Below are positions 1 to 9,531 of a DNA stretch of 64,000 nt, in pieces. Position 1 is the stretch's first letter, and each line of letters begins with the position of its first letter. The DNA comes from Treponema sp. CETP13. Its GTDB lineage: Bacteria; Spirochaetota; Spirochaetia; Treponematales; Treponemataceae. The stretch spans positions 62,001 through 126,000 of the forward strand of contig MLPZ01000007.1 in NCBI GenBank assembly GCA_001885315.1, given 5' to 3'. The notes under the pieces were generated by a model that saw only the letters and a list, made by a program, of their open reading frames with translations, was not told the origin of the DNA and ran no database searches. Both the position numbers and the translations under genes were made by a program.

Positions 1-479
1 AATTTTTCATAGCATTCTTTGATTATATCCAATGCAGAGGTATCTATTTTTTCTGGTTGTTTTCTTTCTAAAATAGACGCGAGCCTCGTAACGACGGCTT
101 CTGTTGCTTGGAAGGTACCACCACTCACTTGTTGGAGTGCACGTACAAGATTTTCGATCGGAATATCTTTGAGCAAATAGCCTTCTGCTCCAGCTTTTAA
201 AGATTTTACAATGTAATCTTGATCATCAAATGTTGTAAGCATTATTACACGGATATTATCTTGTTTTTCTTTTATCTTTTTGAGTGCTGTTATTCCGTCC
301 ATAACTGGCATTCGTATATCCATTAAAATTATATCAGGTTTTAATTCTAGAGAGGCTTTTATTGCACTAAGTCCGTTTTCTGCGGTTCCAACGACTTCGA
401 CTTCTTTTCTAAAGCTAAGTAAAGAGGAAAGTCCGTCTCTAATAAGTGTCTGATCGTCGACAATAAGTACTTTAATCAA
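1..479 (-). CDS. NarL/FixJ-family response regulator (3' part outside window)
   Basis: The protein begins with a receiver domain: an acidic pocket in LIVDDQ near the N-terminus, the phospho-acceptor Asp in LMDIRMP at about residue 53, and a conserved Lys in YLLKD near residue 105. The C-terminal half, where a LuxR-type HTH is expected, lies beyond the left edge, so DNA binding is inferred from the family. The start is a TTG whose codon overlaps the 3' end of the upstream kinase gene by 8 nt, preceded by GGAGAAG. This is the usual kinase-regulator coupling. The pair points away from the RND efflux operon and may control it; that is inference from position only. Confidence 0.9.
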   Translation of the reverse strand, partial: MIKVLIVDDQTLIRDGLSSLLSFRKEVEVVGTAENGLSAIKASLELKPDIILMDIRMPVMDGITALKKIKEKQDNIRVIMLTTFDDQDYIVKSLKAGAEGYLLKDIPIENLVRALQQVSGGTFQATEAVVTRLASILERKQPEKIDTSALDIIKECYEK

Positions 480-1785
480 GGCCAACTTCTTCTCCTATTA
501 ATTTAACAGGGTCTTTTGGTGCATGTGCTATAATTTTAGTTCCTTTATTTTGAAAGCTTTCAATTTTTATGTTCCCACGAATTAATTCAAAACGTTCGAT
601 TAAACCATGGAGTCCCATTCCATTTTTTACGTCATTTATTTGTTCTTTTGTGTTAAACCCTATTCCGTCATCTTCGATAATTAATTCTGCTTCGTTTTTT
701 AAATAAGATAATAAAATAGATACATGTTTTGCTTTTGCATGTTTTAGAATGTTAGTTGTTCCTTCTTGCACTAATCTATAGAGAGCGACAAGTGAGGCAT
801 AATTAAAATTTTCATCATCGTCTGCGATTTGTAATTTTACTATAATTCCAGATTGTGACAGAGTTGCAATAATAGGGGTGATTTTTTCTTTAAAAGAAAA
901 TTGTGTTTCATCTTGTCTAAAATCGCTTAATACATCGCGAATGTCTTGTAAACTTGATTCTGCTACTTCCAGCGCAGCATTAATTGATTGCTTTGTTTTG
1001 GTTATGTCTACGGGTATAAAGGCTAGTGCAGTTCTAAGTTGTATTTGAATAGTTGTAAGAGAATGTCCTATACTGTCATGCATATCACGAGCTATTCTTG
1101 TACGTTCTTCTAAAACTGAAGTTTTGGCAATTTCGCGTGCATATTTTCTAAGATTTTCTTCTGATTTGTTTAATTGTTCCAAAAGTTGTTCTTTTTCTTT
1201 TGATTTTTGGATGTCAGTTTGCCAAAAATGTCCAAACAAATAAAATATTATAATGATTATAATTCTTTGAAATACCAATAAAATAATATAATAAATTTCG
1301 AGATTTTTTTGGGCTAAATCGGTGATATCAAACCATACTGAGATAGTACTTATAGTGATTGTAAACAGTATGCTAAAACTTCTTGGTATCACAAAAAAAG
1401 AATAAAATGCAAGAAGTGGAATAAAATTAAAAAGAAATGGTTCTACATGCCCGTTGTTATAAAACCAAAGTAAAAAAGAGCCTAAAATTGAAAAAAGCCG
1501 GATTCCAAATAAAACTTTGACAAGTATTTTTTCCCCATTAGGATAGGCAAGACAGTATTCTATGAGTTCGAAAATAATAAAAATAGCAAAAATAATAAAT
1601 TTAATGACCAATTCCAGTTTTGTATTTTGTCTAAAGTTATGCATAAAACTAAATTGTATAGGGATTGATATTAATAGATAAAATAAAACAATGAGCAGGC
1701 GAATGTTTTTTTTCCCTGCATTTTTTTTTGCATTCATTAGTGTAGTTTTACACATATTATCGATTATTTCTATGACTTTAGTCAT
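472..1785 (-). CDS. DesK/LiaS-type sensor histidine kinase
   Basis: The 437-residue membrane kinase has about six hydrophobic segments between residues 28 and 186, then a short coiled coil. A HisKA_3 dimerisation region follows with the phospho-accepting His at about residue 236 in ARDMHDSIGH, then a HATPase domain with EDDGIGFN and GMGLHGL. No large extracellular sensor domain is visible, so the stimulus is probably sensed in or at the membrane. It is translationally coupled to the response regulator at its 3' end. The start has no Shine-Dalgarno sequence; a TAATTT hexamer lies 6 nt before the ATG. The gene is divergent from the RND efflux operon 84 bp away. Confidence 0.92.
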   Translation of the reverse strand: MTKVIEIIDNMCKTTLMNAKKNAGKKNIRLLIVLFYLLISIPIQFSFMHNFRQNTKLELVIKFIIFAIFIIFELIEYCLAYPNGEKILVKVLFGIRLFSILGSFLLWFYNNGHVEPFLFNFIPLLAFYSFFVIPRSFSILFTITISTISVWFDITDLAQKNLEIYYIILLVFQRIIIIIIFYLFGHFWQTDIQKSKEKEQLLEQLNKSEENLRKYAREIAKTSVLEERTRIARDMHDSIGHSLTTIQIQLRTALAFIPVDITKTKQSINAALEVAESSLQDIRDVLSDFRQDETQFSFKEKITPIIATLSQSGIIVKLQIADDDENFNYASLVALYRLVQEGTTNILKHAKAKHVSILLSYLKNEAELIIEDDGIGFNTKEQINDVKNGMGLHGLIERFELIRGNIKIESFQNKGTKIIAHAPKDPVKLIGEEVGLD

Positions 1786-1791
1786 TTCTAT

Positions 1792-1797
1792 AAATTA
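1792..1797 (-). promoter_or_regulatory. -10-like hexamer, leaderless start of the DesK-type kinase
   Basis: TAATTT on the minus strand ends 6 nt before the ATG at 1785. No Shine-Dalgarno sequence is present. This is the weakest hexamer of the leaderless set. Confidence 0.4.
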
Positions 1798-1869
1798 CTA
1801 TTCTCATTATTATTTATTTGTAACTCTATTAGTCTTACAATAACAAAATTAACATAAAGGAAAAGGTAA

Positions 1870-3171
1870 ATGAAGAAAATAGTATATCTGTTTCTAATAA
1901 TGGTAGGGATTGCGCAATTTGTAGTTGCAGAGCCGTTAGTGTTGACTGAAGATTTGTCGGTTCAGATGGCGCTTGAACAAAATAAAGCATTAAAAGTCTC
2001 TTTACTTGATTTAGAAAAAACTGAAGACCAAAACGATCATAGTTGGAACGTTTTGTTACCAGATTTTTCCTTGAACGGTTCGGTGTCAGGAGATGATTCT
2101 GTTCTTAACGGGAGCTCTTTAGACAGTGAGGATTTAACGATTTCTGGTTCTTTTGAGTCTAGTGTGAGTTTAAATCCATCTGCTCGCTATTATATGAATT
2201 TTGATAATTTATCGTATGAATCTCAGTCTATATTATATCAGATAGATGAAAAAGAATTAAAAGTAGCGGTAAAAAAAGCTTTCTATTATTTAATAGCCTA
2301 TAAAGAAAGTCTTGATCTCGAAGAAAAAAATCTTGATTTAGCAAATAAAAGATGGTTACAAACAAAGAATAATTTTCAAAATGGGTTGGCCTCAGAACTT
2401 GAAGTTTTAGAAGCTCAGAGTTCGTATGAAAATATGAAACCTTCTTATACAGAAATAAAAACCACTTATAAAACTAAACTAATGTCATTTAAATCTTTAT
2501 TAGGGCTCGATCTAGAACAAGAAATTAGCATTGATGGAGAATTAGCTCCTGAAATTATTGAACTTAATTCTACGGATCTTTTAAAAAACTTTTTATTAAA
2601 AAGGTTAGATGTACAAAGTGCATTAAAATCGATTCAAGCAGAAGAAGCTTTGCTTGCCATAGAAAAATTAGATGATAGAGCTCCTAAATTATCTTTGAGT
2701 CTTGATTGGAGTAATTCTGCATCTGACATGAATAATATCGATTGGACTGATGATGCTTCTGTATCAGCTTCTATCTCTATTCCTCTTAATGGATTTATAC
2801 CTGGATCCGAAGAATTGGTGGCAATTTCTGATGCAAAAAAAGCTGTTGAACAAGCTAACTTAAATTATGCAGATATTGTTGATAGTGCTGAACAAGAAAT
2901 TAGAACTCTTGTTATGGAGTTGGATGGCTATCGAGAAAAAATAGAGATTACAAAAGCTAACGTAGAAATTTCACAAAAAACATATGAAATGACAGAAGAT
3001 GCCTATAATAAAGGAACTAAAGAGTTGCTCGACTTAGATGATGCTCAAAATACATTGTTTTCTGCAAAACAAGATTTACTCCAAAGTAAGTATGACTATT
3101 TATCGGCTTTCCTAGATTTAGAATATGCACTAAATGCAACAACAGAAGAAATTAAAACAATAAATAATTAA
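1870..3171 (+). CDS. TolC-like outer membrane efflux protein
   Basis: The 433-residue exported protein starts with a signal peptide (MKKIVYLFLIMVGIAQFVVA). It then shows the two-fold repeated, coiled-coil-rich pattern of outer membrane efflux proteins: long Glu/Lys/Leu/Ala helices around residues 130-210 and 320-420. It should form the outer-membrane duct of the tripartite pump encoded by the next two genes. Translation starts after AAGGAAAAGG at good spacing. A TACAAT hexamer about 30 nt upstream is a possible -10. The next gene begins 13 nt downstream, so this is the first gene of a four-gene operon. Confidence 0.9.
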   Translation: MKKIVYLFLIMVGIAQFVVAEPLVLTEDLSVQMALEQNKALKVSLLDLEKTEDQNDHSWNVLLPDFSLNGSVSGDDSVLNGSSLDSEDLTISGSFESSVSLNPSARYYMNFDNLSYESQSILYQIDEKELKVAVKKAFYYLIAYKESLDLEEKNLDLANKRWLQTKNNFQNGLASELEVLEAQSSYENMKPSYTEIKTTYKTKLMSFKSLLGLDLEQEISIDGELAPEIIELNSTDLLKNFLLKRLDVQSALKSIQAEEALLAIEKLDDRAPKLSLSLDWSNSASDMNNIDWTDDASVSASISIPLNGFIPGSEELVAISDAKKAVEQANLNYADIVDSAEQEIRTLVMELDGYREKIEITKANVEISQKTYEMTEDAYNKGTKELLDLDDAQNTLFSAKQDLLQSKYDYLSAFLDLEYALNATTEEIKTINN

Positions 3172-3184
3172 GAAGGATATTGTA

Positions 3185-4186
3185 ATGAATAAAAATGTAA
3201 ACAATAAAGATGATTTGATTAAAGATCAAAATACACGTAAGAAAACTTCAAAACGAATGGGAATAGTTTTAACAGTTCTTATTATTTTAGTTGCTGGAGC
3301 AATCATTTTTTCTCTTGTTGCAAAAAATGATTCTCAAGGAGGTCCAAGAGGCCCAGGTATGGCTGGCCAATCTAATGAATCTATGACGTATTCAGTTTTA
3401 GCCGAAACAATTGAACCCATAGTAATGCAAAACTATTTAAAATTTAATGGCGATGTTATTGCTGAAACAAGTGTCGATATTTATCCAGATGTTTCAGGTA
3501 AATTAACAAAACTGTATGTGTCGCTTGGAGATTATGTTAGAAAAGGTGATACCATCGCAGAAGTGGATCCCTCTCTTCCAGGTCAAATATATTCAACAAA
3601 CCCTGTAAAATCGACAATAAATGGGACAATAACTGATTTGCCACACGATGTAGGAGATACTATTTCTTCTTCACAAGAGCTTATAGCAACGGTTGGCGAT
3701 TTAGGTGATTTGGAGTTAGACTGCTTTATTTCTGAAAAATATATGGCTGATATTGAGCTAGGTCAAACTGCAGAAATAACATTCGAACCGTATCCTAATC
3801 AAATTTTTACAGGAGTCGTTGTAGAAATAAGTCCTGTTCTTGATAGAAGTTCTAGGACTCTCGAAATTAAGATTTCATTAAATAATAAGAATGGAATGGT
3901 TAAGTCCGGTATGTTTGGTTCTATTAAACTTATTACCGAAGTAAAACAAAATGCACTTACAGTTCCAGAAGAGAGTTTGCTTTCTGGTAATGAAGGCTCG
4001 TTTGTATATACGGTTTTATCGTCTAATATTGCAAAAAAGACTTTAGTTGAAACTGGATTAGAATTAGATGGTAGGGTAGAGATTCTTGATGGGCTATCTA
4101 AGGGTGATAAAGTTATTTATCGTGGACAAAGTATGATACAAGACGGGTCTTCCGTTAAAATTACAAACGAAGGAACTGCTGAATGA
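3185..4186 (+). CDS. RND efflux periplasmic adaptor (HlyD/AcrA family)
   Basis: The 333-residue adaptor has one N-terminal membrane anchor at about residues 25-46, then a Gly/Pro-rich linker. A lipoyl-like hairpin follows (VDIYPDVSGKLTKLYVSLGDYVRKGD, and its partner half starting NGTITDLPHDVGD), then a beta-barrel domain with the typical segment GVVVEISPVLD. It should join the inner-membrane RND pump to the TolC-like duct. The coiled-coil hairpin is almost absent: only about 25 residues separate the lipoyl halves, so docking to the duct may differ from AcrA. An AAGGAT site precedes the ATG and the gene overlaps the RND gene by 4 nt. Confidence 0.92.
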   Translation: MNKNVNNKDDLIKDQNTRKKTSKRMGIVLTVLIILVAGAIIFSLVAKNDSQGGPRGPGMAGQSNESMTYSVLAETIEPIVMQNYLKFNGDVIAETSVDIYPDVSGKLTKLYVSLGDYVRKGDTIAEVDPSLPGQIYSTNPVKSTINGTITDLPHDVGDTISSSQELIATVGDLGDLELDCFISEKYMADIELGQTAEITFEPYPNQIFTGVVVEISPVLDRSSRTLEIKISLNNKNGMVKSGMFGSIKLITEVKQNALTVPEESLLSGNEGSFVYTVLSSNIAKKTLVETGLELDGRVEILDGLSKGDKVIYRGQSMIQDGSSVKITNEGTAE

Positions 4187-7100
4187 ATTTAACTAAAACA
4201 GTTGTAAATCGACCTGTTGCGGTCGTTGTTATATTTGCACTTTTTATAGGATTAGCTGCTTTTCTTGTGCCGTCAATTCCTGTAGAACTTTTTCCAGACA
4301 TGGATCGACCAACTATCATGGTAAGTACGACCTATACTGGGGCAAGCCCAGAAGATGTAGAACAAAACCTTACAGAGCTATTAGAAGAAGGGCTTTCTAA
4401 TGTAAGCGATTTGGAAAGTATTACTTCCTCTTCTTCGGAAGGGTCGTGCCTTATCAATCTCGAATTTGATTATTCTAAAGATCTTGATGATGCAACTAAT
4501 GATATTAGAGATAAATTAGATCAATTAACAGATAGTCTACCTGATGATGCGAGTACTCCTGTTGTTTATAAAATGAGTAGTGATGATATGCCAATAATGC
4601 ACCTTGGACTTGAAGGAGATCTTTCTCAAAATGAACTTCGCGAAATAGCAGATGATAAAGTGGAATCGTTGCTAGAAAGATTAGGTGGCGTTTCGTCAGT
4701 TAGTGTAGGAGGTGGGCAAGATCAAATTGTCAAGGTTGATGTATCACAAAATAGGCTCGAAGCATACAATTTAACATTAACAGATGTTGCAGCTGCTCTC
4801 GATAATCAAAATTATCAAATTGGTTCTGGCGATATGCAACAGGGGAAAACTAATTATATTATTCGTACCGATGAAGAATTTTCTGATGTAGAAGAAATTG
4901 CAAATGTTGTTATAAAAGATAATGTTCTCTTAAAAGATTTAGCAAATGTGCATCTTGGATATGAAGATGAAGAAACTCGGGTATATATAAATAGTAAAGC
5001 TGGAGTTAATATTTCTATAACAAAAGAGTCTGATGCAAATAGTATAGAAGTTTCGAATGAAGTTAATGCAGCACTTGATTCAATTAATGCACAATTACCT
5101 GATGGGGTTAATCTTGTTATTCTTTCAGACGATTCTGATCAAATTTCTGCTATTATGAATCAAACCTATTTAGCACTTGTCGAAGGAATATTACTTTCAA
5201 TAATTATTTTATTTCTTTTTTTACGAACATGGTCAAGTACTCTCATTATAGCGATGTCTATTCCTATTTCAATATTTATTACTATTTTATTTATGTATTT
5301 TATGGGGCTGACATTAAACTTAATGACGTTAACCGGGCTTATTCTTGGGCTTGGTATGGTTGTTGATTGTTCAATTGTTGTGCAAGAAAATATTTTTAAA
5401 TTTAGAGAGAGAGGCACTAAGTTAAAAGCATCTGCAATTTTAGGTACGCGAGAAATGATGATGTCTATTAGTGGTTCTACGCTTACCACTATTTGTGTTT
5501 TTATTCCAATTATTCTTTTTTCAGACCAACTTGAAGGTTTTGGAACTATGTTGGAAGCTCTTTCATATACTATTGTAATTGCTTTGATAGTTTCTTTGCT
5601 TGTAGCGTTAACGTTTGTTCCTACCATGTCGTCTAATTATCTTAAAGTATATACAAGAAAGCAAAAGCCTTTAAAAAATAAAAAACTTGCAAAAATAGAT
5701 ACTGTTTTTGAAAAAGGTTTTGCAAAACTTGATAAAAAGTACGAAAAAAATCTTAATCTTTTATTCGATTATCGCTGGCAAGTGTTATTGCTCGTTGCTT
5801 TAATTTTTGTGTTATCAATGATAAAATTTGGGAATATGGGTATGAATCTTGCCCCGACTATGAGTGATGATTCTTTAACAATTTCATTAGAACTTCCAAC
5901 TGGAACCCCGTTAGATGAGACTGAGCATGATACTATGCAACTAGTAAAAATATTTGAAGATATTGGTGGGTATACTAATATGCTGGTAACTGTCGGTGAA
6001 TCAAGTCATTTTTCGAGTAGTACATATACAAATAAATCTTCTATAGAAGTTGTTTTACCAGATGCTCAAGATCAGACAGTTACTGTTGCGCAAATGAAAA
6101 CTATCTTGCGAGAGCACTTTAATGACTTTGCTGGAGCGACTTTGGAATTTACTTCGCATGGTCCTGGAATGGGAAATGATGATCCTATAGATATTCTAAT
6201 AAAATCTGATGATCTTGATGCTGCAAATGATTTTGCAGAAGAATTAAAAGAATTAATAGAAGAAAAATTACCAGGAATAACCGAACCTACGACAGATATG
6301 GATGATGGACTTCCAGAGTTAGAGATTAGTATTGATCGTGATAGAGCGTATAATCTAGGGCTTGATATGTATACTGTGGCAACAGAAATCGCTGCAGGTT
6401 TTGATGGTACAACGGCAACCGAGTATCGTCAAAATGGTGATGAGATAGATGTCCAGGTTATATTACAAGAAAAAGACAGAAGTTCTACTCCCGATTTAAA
6501 TAAAATATTTGTTACAAATGATGACGGCACTAGAATTGCTGTTTCTAATGTGGCAAGTTTTGTAAAAACTACTGGGCCTACTTCAATTAGTCGAGAAGAT
6601 AAAACCAATGTTGTTCATGTTACCGGTGGACTTGTTGATGGCTATGCTTCTACAGAAGCTCAAGCCGATATACAAAATTTATTAGATAACGAAGTAGTTT
6701 TTCCAGATGGAATTACGTATTCTCTTAGTGGAGACGCAGAGGATATAGGTACAATGGGAGAAACTATTCTTATTATTGCAATTATTGCATTATTGTTGGT
6801 TTTTGGTATTATTGCAGCTCAGTTTGAGTCTTTAAAAGATCCTTTTATAATCTTTTTTACCATACCTCTAATGCTTATTGGTGTAGTATGGTTTTATACG
6901 CTTACCGGCTATACTTTTAGTATGATGTCGGCTGTTGGATTGGTTGTTCTTGTAGGACTTGTTGTTAATAGTGGTATTGTTTTGGTTGATTATACTAAAT
7001 TGCTATTAAAAAGAGGTTATAAGTTACGAGAGGCTTGTATCGAAGCAGCTGGTAGTAGATTACGGCCTATTTTAATGTCCGCATCTACAACTATTTTAGG

Positions 7101-7254
7101 TATGTTACCATTGGCATTTTTTGGTGGTGCAGGTACAGAACAAGTACAGCCAATAGCACAAACAATTATTGGAGGCCTTTTGGTTAGTACCTTGATGACT
7201 TTGTTTGTAACACCACTTCTTTTTGCAACATTAAATAAAAGGAAATATCAATGA
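4183..7254 (+). CDS. RND-family inner-membrane efflux transporter
   Basis: The 1023-residue protein has the AcrB/MexB architecture: TM1 at the N-terminus, a large periplasmic loop, a block of TM helices around residues 330-540, a second periplasmic loop, and TM8-12 at about 855-1015. The TM4 motif is GLGMVVDCSIVVQEN. The first Asp of the AcrB proton-relay pair is kept, and the second is Cys. The TM10 position that is Lys in AcrB lies in VVNSGIVLVDY and is Asn. Similar replacements occur in many non-proteobacterial HAE-type pumps, so proton coupling is still expected. The substrate cannot be told from sequence. The gene overlaps both neighbours by 4 nt (ATGA). Confidence 0.95.
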   Translation: MNLTKTVVNRPVAVVVIFALFIGLAAFLVPSIPVELFPDMDRPTIMVSTTYTGASPEDVEQNLTELLEEGLSNVSDLESITSSSSEGSCLINLEFDYSKDLDDATNDIRDKLDQLTDSLPDDASTPVVYKMSSDDMPIMHLGLEGDLSQNELREIADDKVESLLERLGGVSSVSVGGGQDQIVKVDVSQNRLEAYNLTLTDVAAALDNQNYQIGSGDMQQGKTNYIIRTDEEFSDVEEIANVVIKDNVLLKDLANVHLGYEDEETRVYINSKAGVNISITKESDANSIEVSNEVNAALDSINAQLPDGVNLVILSDDSDQISAIMNQTYLALVEGILLSIIILFLFLRTWSSTLIIAMSIPISIFITILFMYFMGLTLNLMTLTGLILGLGMVVDCSIVVQENIFKFRERGTKLKASAILGTREMMMSISGSTLTTICVFIPIILFSDQLEGFGTMLEALSYTIVIALIVSLLVALTFVPTMSSNYLKVYTRKQKPLKNKKLAKIDTVFEKGFAKLDKKYEKNLNLLFDYRWQVLLLVALIFVLSMIKFGNMGMNLAPTMSDDSLTISLELPTGTPLDETEHDTMQLVKIFEDIGGYTNMLVTVGESSHFSSSTYTNKSSIEVVLPDAQDQTVTVAQMKTILREHFNDFAGATLEFTSHGPGMGNDDPIDILIKSDDLDAANDFAEELKELIEEKLPGITEPTTDMDDGLPELEISIDRDRAYNLGLDMYTVATEIAAGFDGTTATEYRQNGDEIDVQVILQEKDRSSTPDLNKIFVTNDDGTRIAVSNVASFVKTTGPTSISREDKTNVVHVTGGLVDGYASTEAQADIQNLLDNEVVFPDGITYSLSGDAEDIGTMGETILIIAIIALLLVFGIIAAQFESLKDPFIIFFTIPLMLIGVVWFYTLTGYTFSMMSAVGLVVLVGLVVNSGIVLVDYTKLLLKRGYKLREACIEAAGSRLRPILMSASTTILGMLPLAFFGGAGTEQVQPIAQTIIGGLLVSTLMTLFVTPLLFATLNKRKYQ

Positions 7255-7547
7255 TTAGAATAGAAATAATTGCAAATAATACTGTAGAAGAAGATATTCA
7301 AGAAGCACTAAATAAAATTGAACCAGGCTTTTACTATACTAGATTTAATAATGTTCATGGACGGGGAAGTTCTTCTCCTCGTATGGGAGATGCAGTTTGG
7401 CCAGAAGAAAACTTTGTATATGTTATTTATACAGATAATGAAAAAGCAAAGTTGTTTATCGAAGCTATTCGGCAAATAAAGATGAAATTTACACAGGAAG
7501 GCATCAAAGTTTATGCTATTCCTTTTGAGGATTCTGTAGAATTGTAA
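7251..7547 (+). CDS. PII-like RND-transporter-associated protein (PG0541-like)
   Basis: This 98-residue soluble protein has no signal peptide. Its beta-alpha-beta pattern (MIRIEIIANNTVEEDIQEAL, then a Gly/Ser loop HGRGSSSPRMGDAVW, then NFVYVIYTD and a final helix and strand) resembles PII-type folds. From memory, a family of small proteins named after Porphyromonas PG0541 is encoded next to RND pumps; this gene fits in size and position, but the family assignment was not tested. The ATG overlaps the RND stop by 4 nt with AAAGGAAA upstream, so the two are made together. A cytoplasmic regulatory role on the pump is inference. Confidence 0.7.
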   Translation: MIRIEIIANNTVEEDIQEALNKIEPGFYYTRFNNVHGRGSSSPRMGDAVWPEENFVYVIYTDNEKAKLFIEAIRQIKMKFTQEGIKVYAIPFEDSVEL

Positions 7548-7567
7548 TCTATCGGGTTCCGACTTGT

Positions 7568-7601
7568 AGATGGGTGGGAGAATGCTTTTTCTCACCCATC
7601 T
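7568..7601. terminator. Hairpin between convergent RND operon and pepF
   Basis: AGATGGGTG (7568-7576) pairs with CACCCATCT (7593-7601) around a 16-nt loop. There is no good T-tract directly after the stem on either strand, so this is a plausible but imperfect terminator shared by the two convergent operons. Confidence 0.45.
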
Positions 7602-7649
7602 AATCTAAAGAAAAAAGAGCGTATTTTATTATGTTTTTTTTCATTAAAA

Positions 7650-9455
7650 TTATGTAAGAAGCCCTTGTTTTAGTTGGTTTACAAGATCTGAAAAGGTCTT
7701 ACATGCTTCTTGTACCGGTTCGGGTGAACTCATATCAACTCCAGCAATTTTAAGAGACTCAATTGGGTATCGAGATCCACCGGATTTTAGAAAGTTAAAA
7801 TAATCGTTCCTTTCTGTTTTTCCCCCCTCTGTTACTCGTTTAGCGAGTGCAAGAGAGGCTGAAATGCCTGTTGCATATTTATATACATAAAAAGCGTTAT
7901 AAAAATGAGGAATCCGAAGCCCTTCGAGATTACTCGTTGTTTCAAAATGCATCTGGGGACCAAAATATTGGGCAAGTAAATCTCCATAAATAGCGCGACA
8001 AGAGTCTGTTGTAAGTGGTTTGCCATTTTCGACACTTTGATGAGTTTTTAATTCGTATTCAGCAAACATAGTTTGACGGTAAAGAGTTGCTAAAATATCA
8101 CTTACTCTCATATTGATAAGATATATTTTTTCATCTTTGTTACTTGCATTTTTTAACATATACTGGAATAGAAGCTGTTCGTTAAACGTAGAGGCTACTT
8201 CTGCTTCAAAAATGGTGTAGTTGTAATGCATTATTGGATTATTATGTGCCGAATACCATGAATGCATAGAGTGGCCACCTTCATGAGCCAAGGTAAATAC
8301 ATCACGAATATTGTTTTCGTTATAATTTGTTAAAATATAAGGATATCCTTTAGAGCATCCACAAGAAAAAGCGCCACTTCTTTTACCCTTGTTCTCATAT
8401 TTATCTACCCATCCATTTTTTAAACCTTTACATAATATATCTGTGTATTCTGTTCCTAAAGGACTTAAAGCTTCTCTAATAATTTCTACAGCATCATCAA
8501 AAGAAGTGTGTTTTTGAATGTCTTTTACAAGAGGGGTATATACATCATAATGGCGTAAGTCTGGAACTTTTAGAGTCTCTTTCATTATTTTATAATAGTC
8601 ATGAAGAGGTGAGAAATTTGCATGAATTGTATTAACAAGATTTTCATATACATTTTCTGGTACATTATCTTTATAAAGAGCCCTTTCTAAGGCGTTTTTA
8701 TAGCCACGAGCTCGAGCTTTATAAACATCCTGATTTACTGAGCCGGCATACAAAGCAGCAATAGTATTTTTATGTTTATCATATGTATGATAAAATTTTG
8801 TATATGCCTCTTTTCTAATTTTTCTGTCTGGGTTTTGCATAAATAGCGACCAAGTAGAATTCGTAAGAGGTTTTTCTCCTTCAGGGGTAGTCACATTGTC
8901 AAAAGTAAAATCAACATTTGTAAGTTGCTCAAACGACTTTGATGGTGTTTCCATACTTTCTGTTTGAAGGGCAAAAAGGCGTTCTTCTTTTTCACTAAGG
9001 GTGTAAGGTTTCATATGCAACATTTTTTTTAAATAGATGCGATATTCTGTATAATCCTCACGTTCTAAGCGTTTTTCCATTTCTTTTGTATCAATTGTTA
9101 AAATTTCTGGTTCAAAAAAACTTATCTTAGCTTCTGCTTCTGATGCCGCCATCATAAAACGGCCCATTCCTTCTTGTGCTTTTGAATCACTTTGGTCCCC
9201 GGCAGTTTTTAAGAATGCGTAATTACCGGCTACATCAAAAATTTCTGTTAATTCTTTTATAAGGTTAAGGGCTTGCAACATTGTTTCTGCACTGGTGGCA
9301 AGTTTTCCTTTGTATGCGAGTACTTTTTCTGATAAAGGAATTATAGTAGCAAGTGCTTTTTCCCATTCAGCATCAGATGTATAAAGTGTTGTTAAATCCC
9401 ATTTATCTTTTGCAGGAACTTCGTCCCGTGTTCTTATAGTTTCTTGTTGTTTCAT
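7650..9455 (-). CDS. pepF: Oligoendopeptidase F (M3 metallopeptidase)
   Basis: The 601-residue cytoplasmic zinc peptidase cleaves short peptides. The M3 motif HEGGH is at residues 391-395 (TLAHEGGHSMHSWY), followed by the third-ligand region FEAEVASTFNE about 25 residues later. Length and domain order match PepF of about 600 residues. The start has no ribosome binding site; a TATACT hexamer with an upstream TGG (extended -10) ends 7 nt before the ATG. It is divergent from the lipoprotein gene, with only 76 bp between start codons. Confidence 0.95.
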   Translation of the reverse strand: MKQQETIRTRDEVPAKDKWDLTTLYTSDAEWEKALATIIPLSEKVLAYKGKLATSAETMLQALNLIKELTEIFDVAGNYAFLKTAGDQSDSKAQEGMGRFMMAASEAEAKISFFEPEILTIDTKEMEKRLEREDYTEYRIYLKKMLHMKPYTLSEKEERLFALQTESMETPSKSFEQLTNVDFTFDNVTTPEGEKPLTNSTWSLFMQNPDRKIRKEAYTKFYHTYDKHKNTIAALYAGSVNQDVYKARARGYKNALERALYKDNVPENVYENLVNTIHANFSPLHDYYKIMKETLKVPDLRHYDVYTPLVKDIQKHTSFDDAVEIIREALSPLGTEYTDILCKGLKNGWVDKYENKGKRSGAFSCGCSKGYPYILTNYNENNIRDVFTLAHEGGHSMHSWYSAHNNPIMHYNYTIFEAEVASTFNEQLLFQYMLKNASNKDEKIYLINMRVSDILATLYRQTMFAEYELKTHQSVENGKPLTTDSCRAIYGDLLAQYFGPQMHFETTSNLEGLRIPHFYNAFYVYKYATGISASLALAKRVTEGGKTERNDYFNFLKSGGSRYPIESLKIAGVDMSSPEPVQEACKTFSDLVNQLKQGLLT

Positions 9456-9462
9456 GATAGTA

Positions 9463-9468
9463 AGTATA
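9463..9468 (-). promoter_or_regulatory. Extended -10 element, leaderless start of pepF
   Basis: TATACT preceded by TGG on the minus strand ends 7 nt before the pepF ATG. No Shine-Dalgarno sequence is present, which predicts transcription starting at or next to the start codon. Confidence 0.6.
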
Positions 9469-9518
9469 CCAATCTTAGATAAGAATGAAAAGGAGTTTAA
9501 AAGTTCTTGTAAATGTGC

Positions 9519-9524
9519 TACTGT
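9519..9524 (+). promoter_or_regulatory. Extended -10 element, leaderless start of the SH3-like lipoprotein gene
   Basis: TACTGT preceded by TGC ends 7 nt before the ATG at 9532. No Shine-Dalgarno sequence is present. It is back to back with the pepF element. Confidence 0.45.
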
Positions 9525-9531
9525 TTTAGCT

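Noticed and set aside
5166-5627. 153-residue open frame antisense to the RND gene
   Set aside because: It lies over conserved TM helices of the pump, is unlike any known protein and has no start signals.
9454-9531. Extended N-terminus of the lipoprotein from ATG 9454
   Set aside because: It would place 26 residues before the signal peptide and start inside the pepF start codon; the start at 9532 has a hexamer at the right distance.
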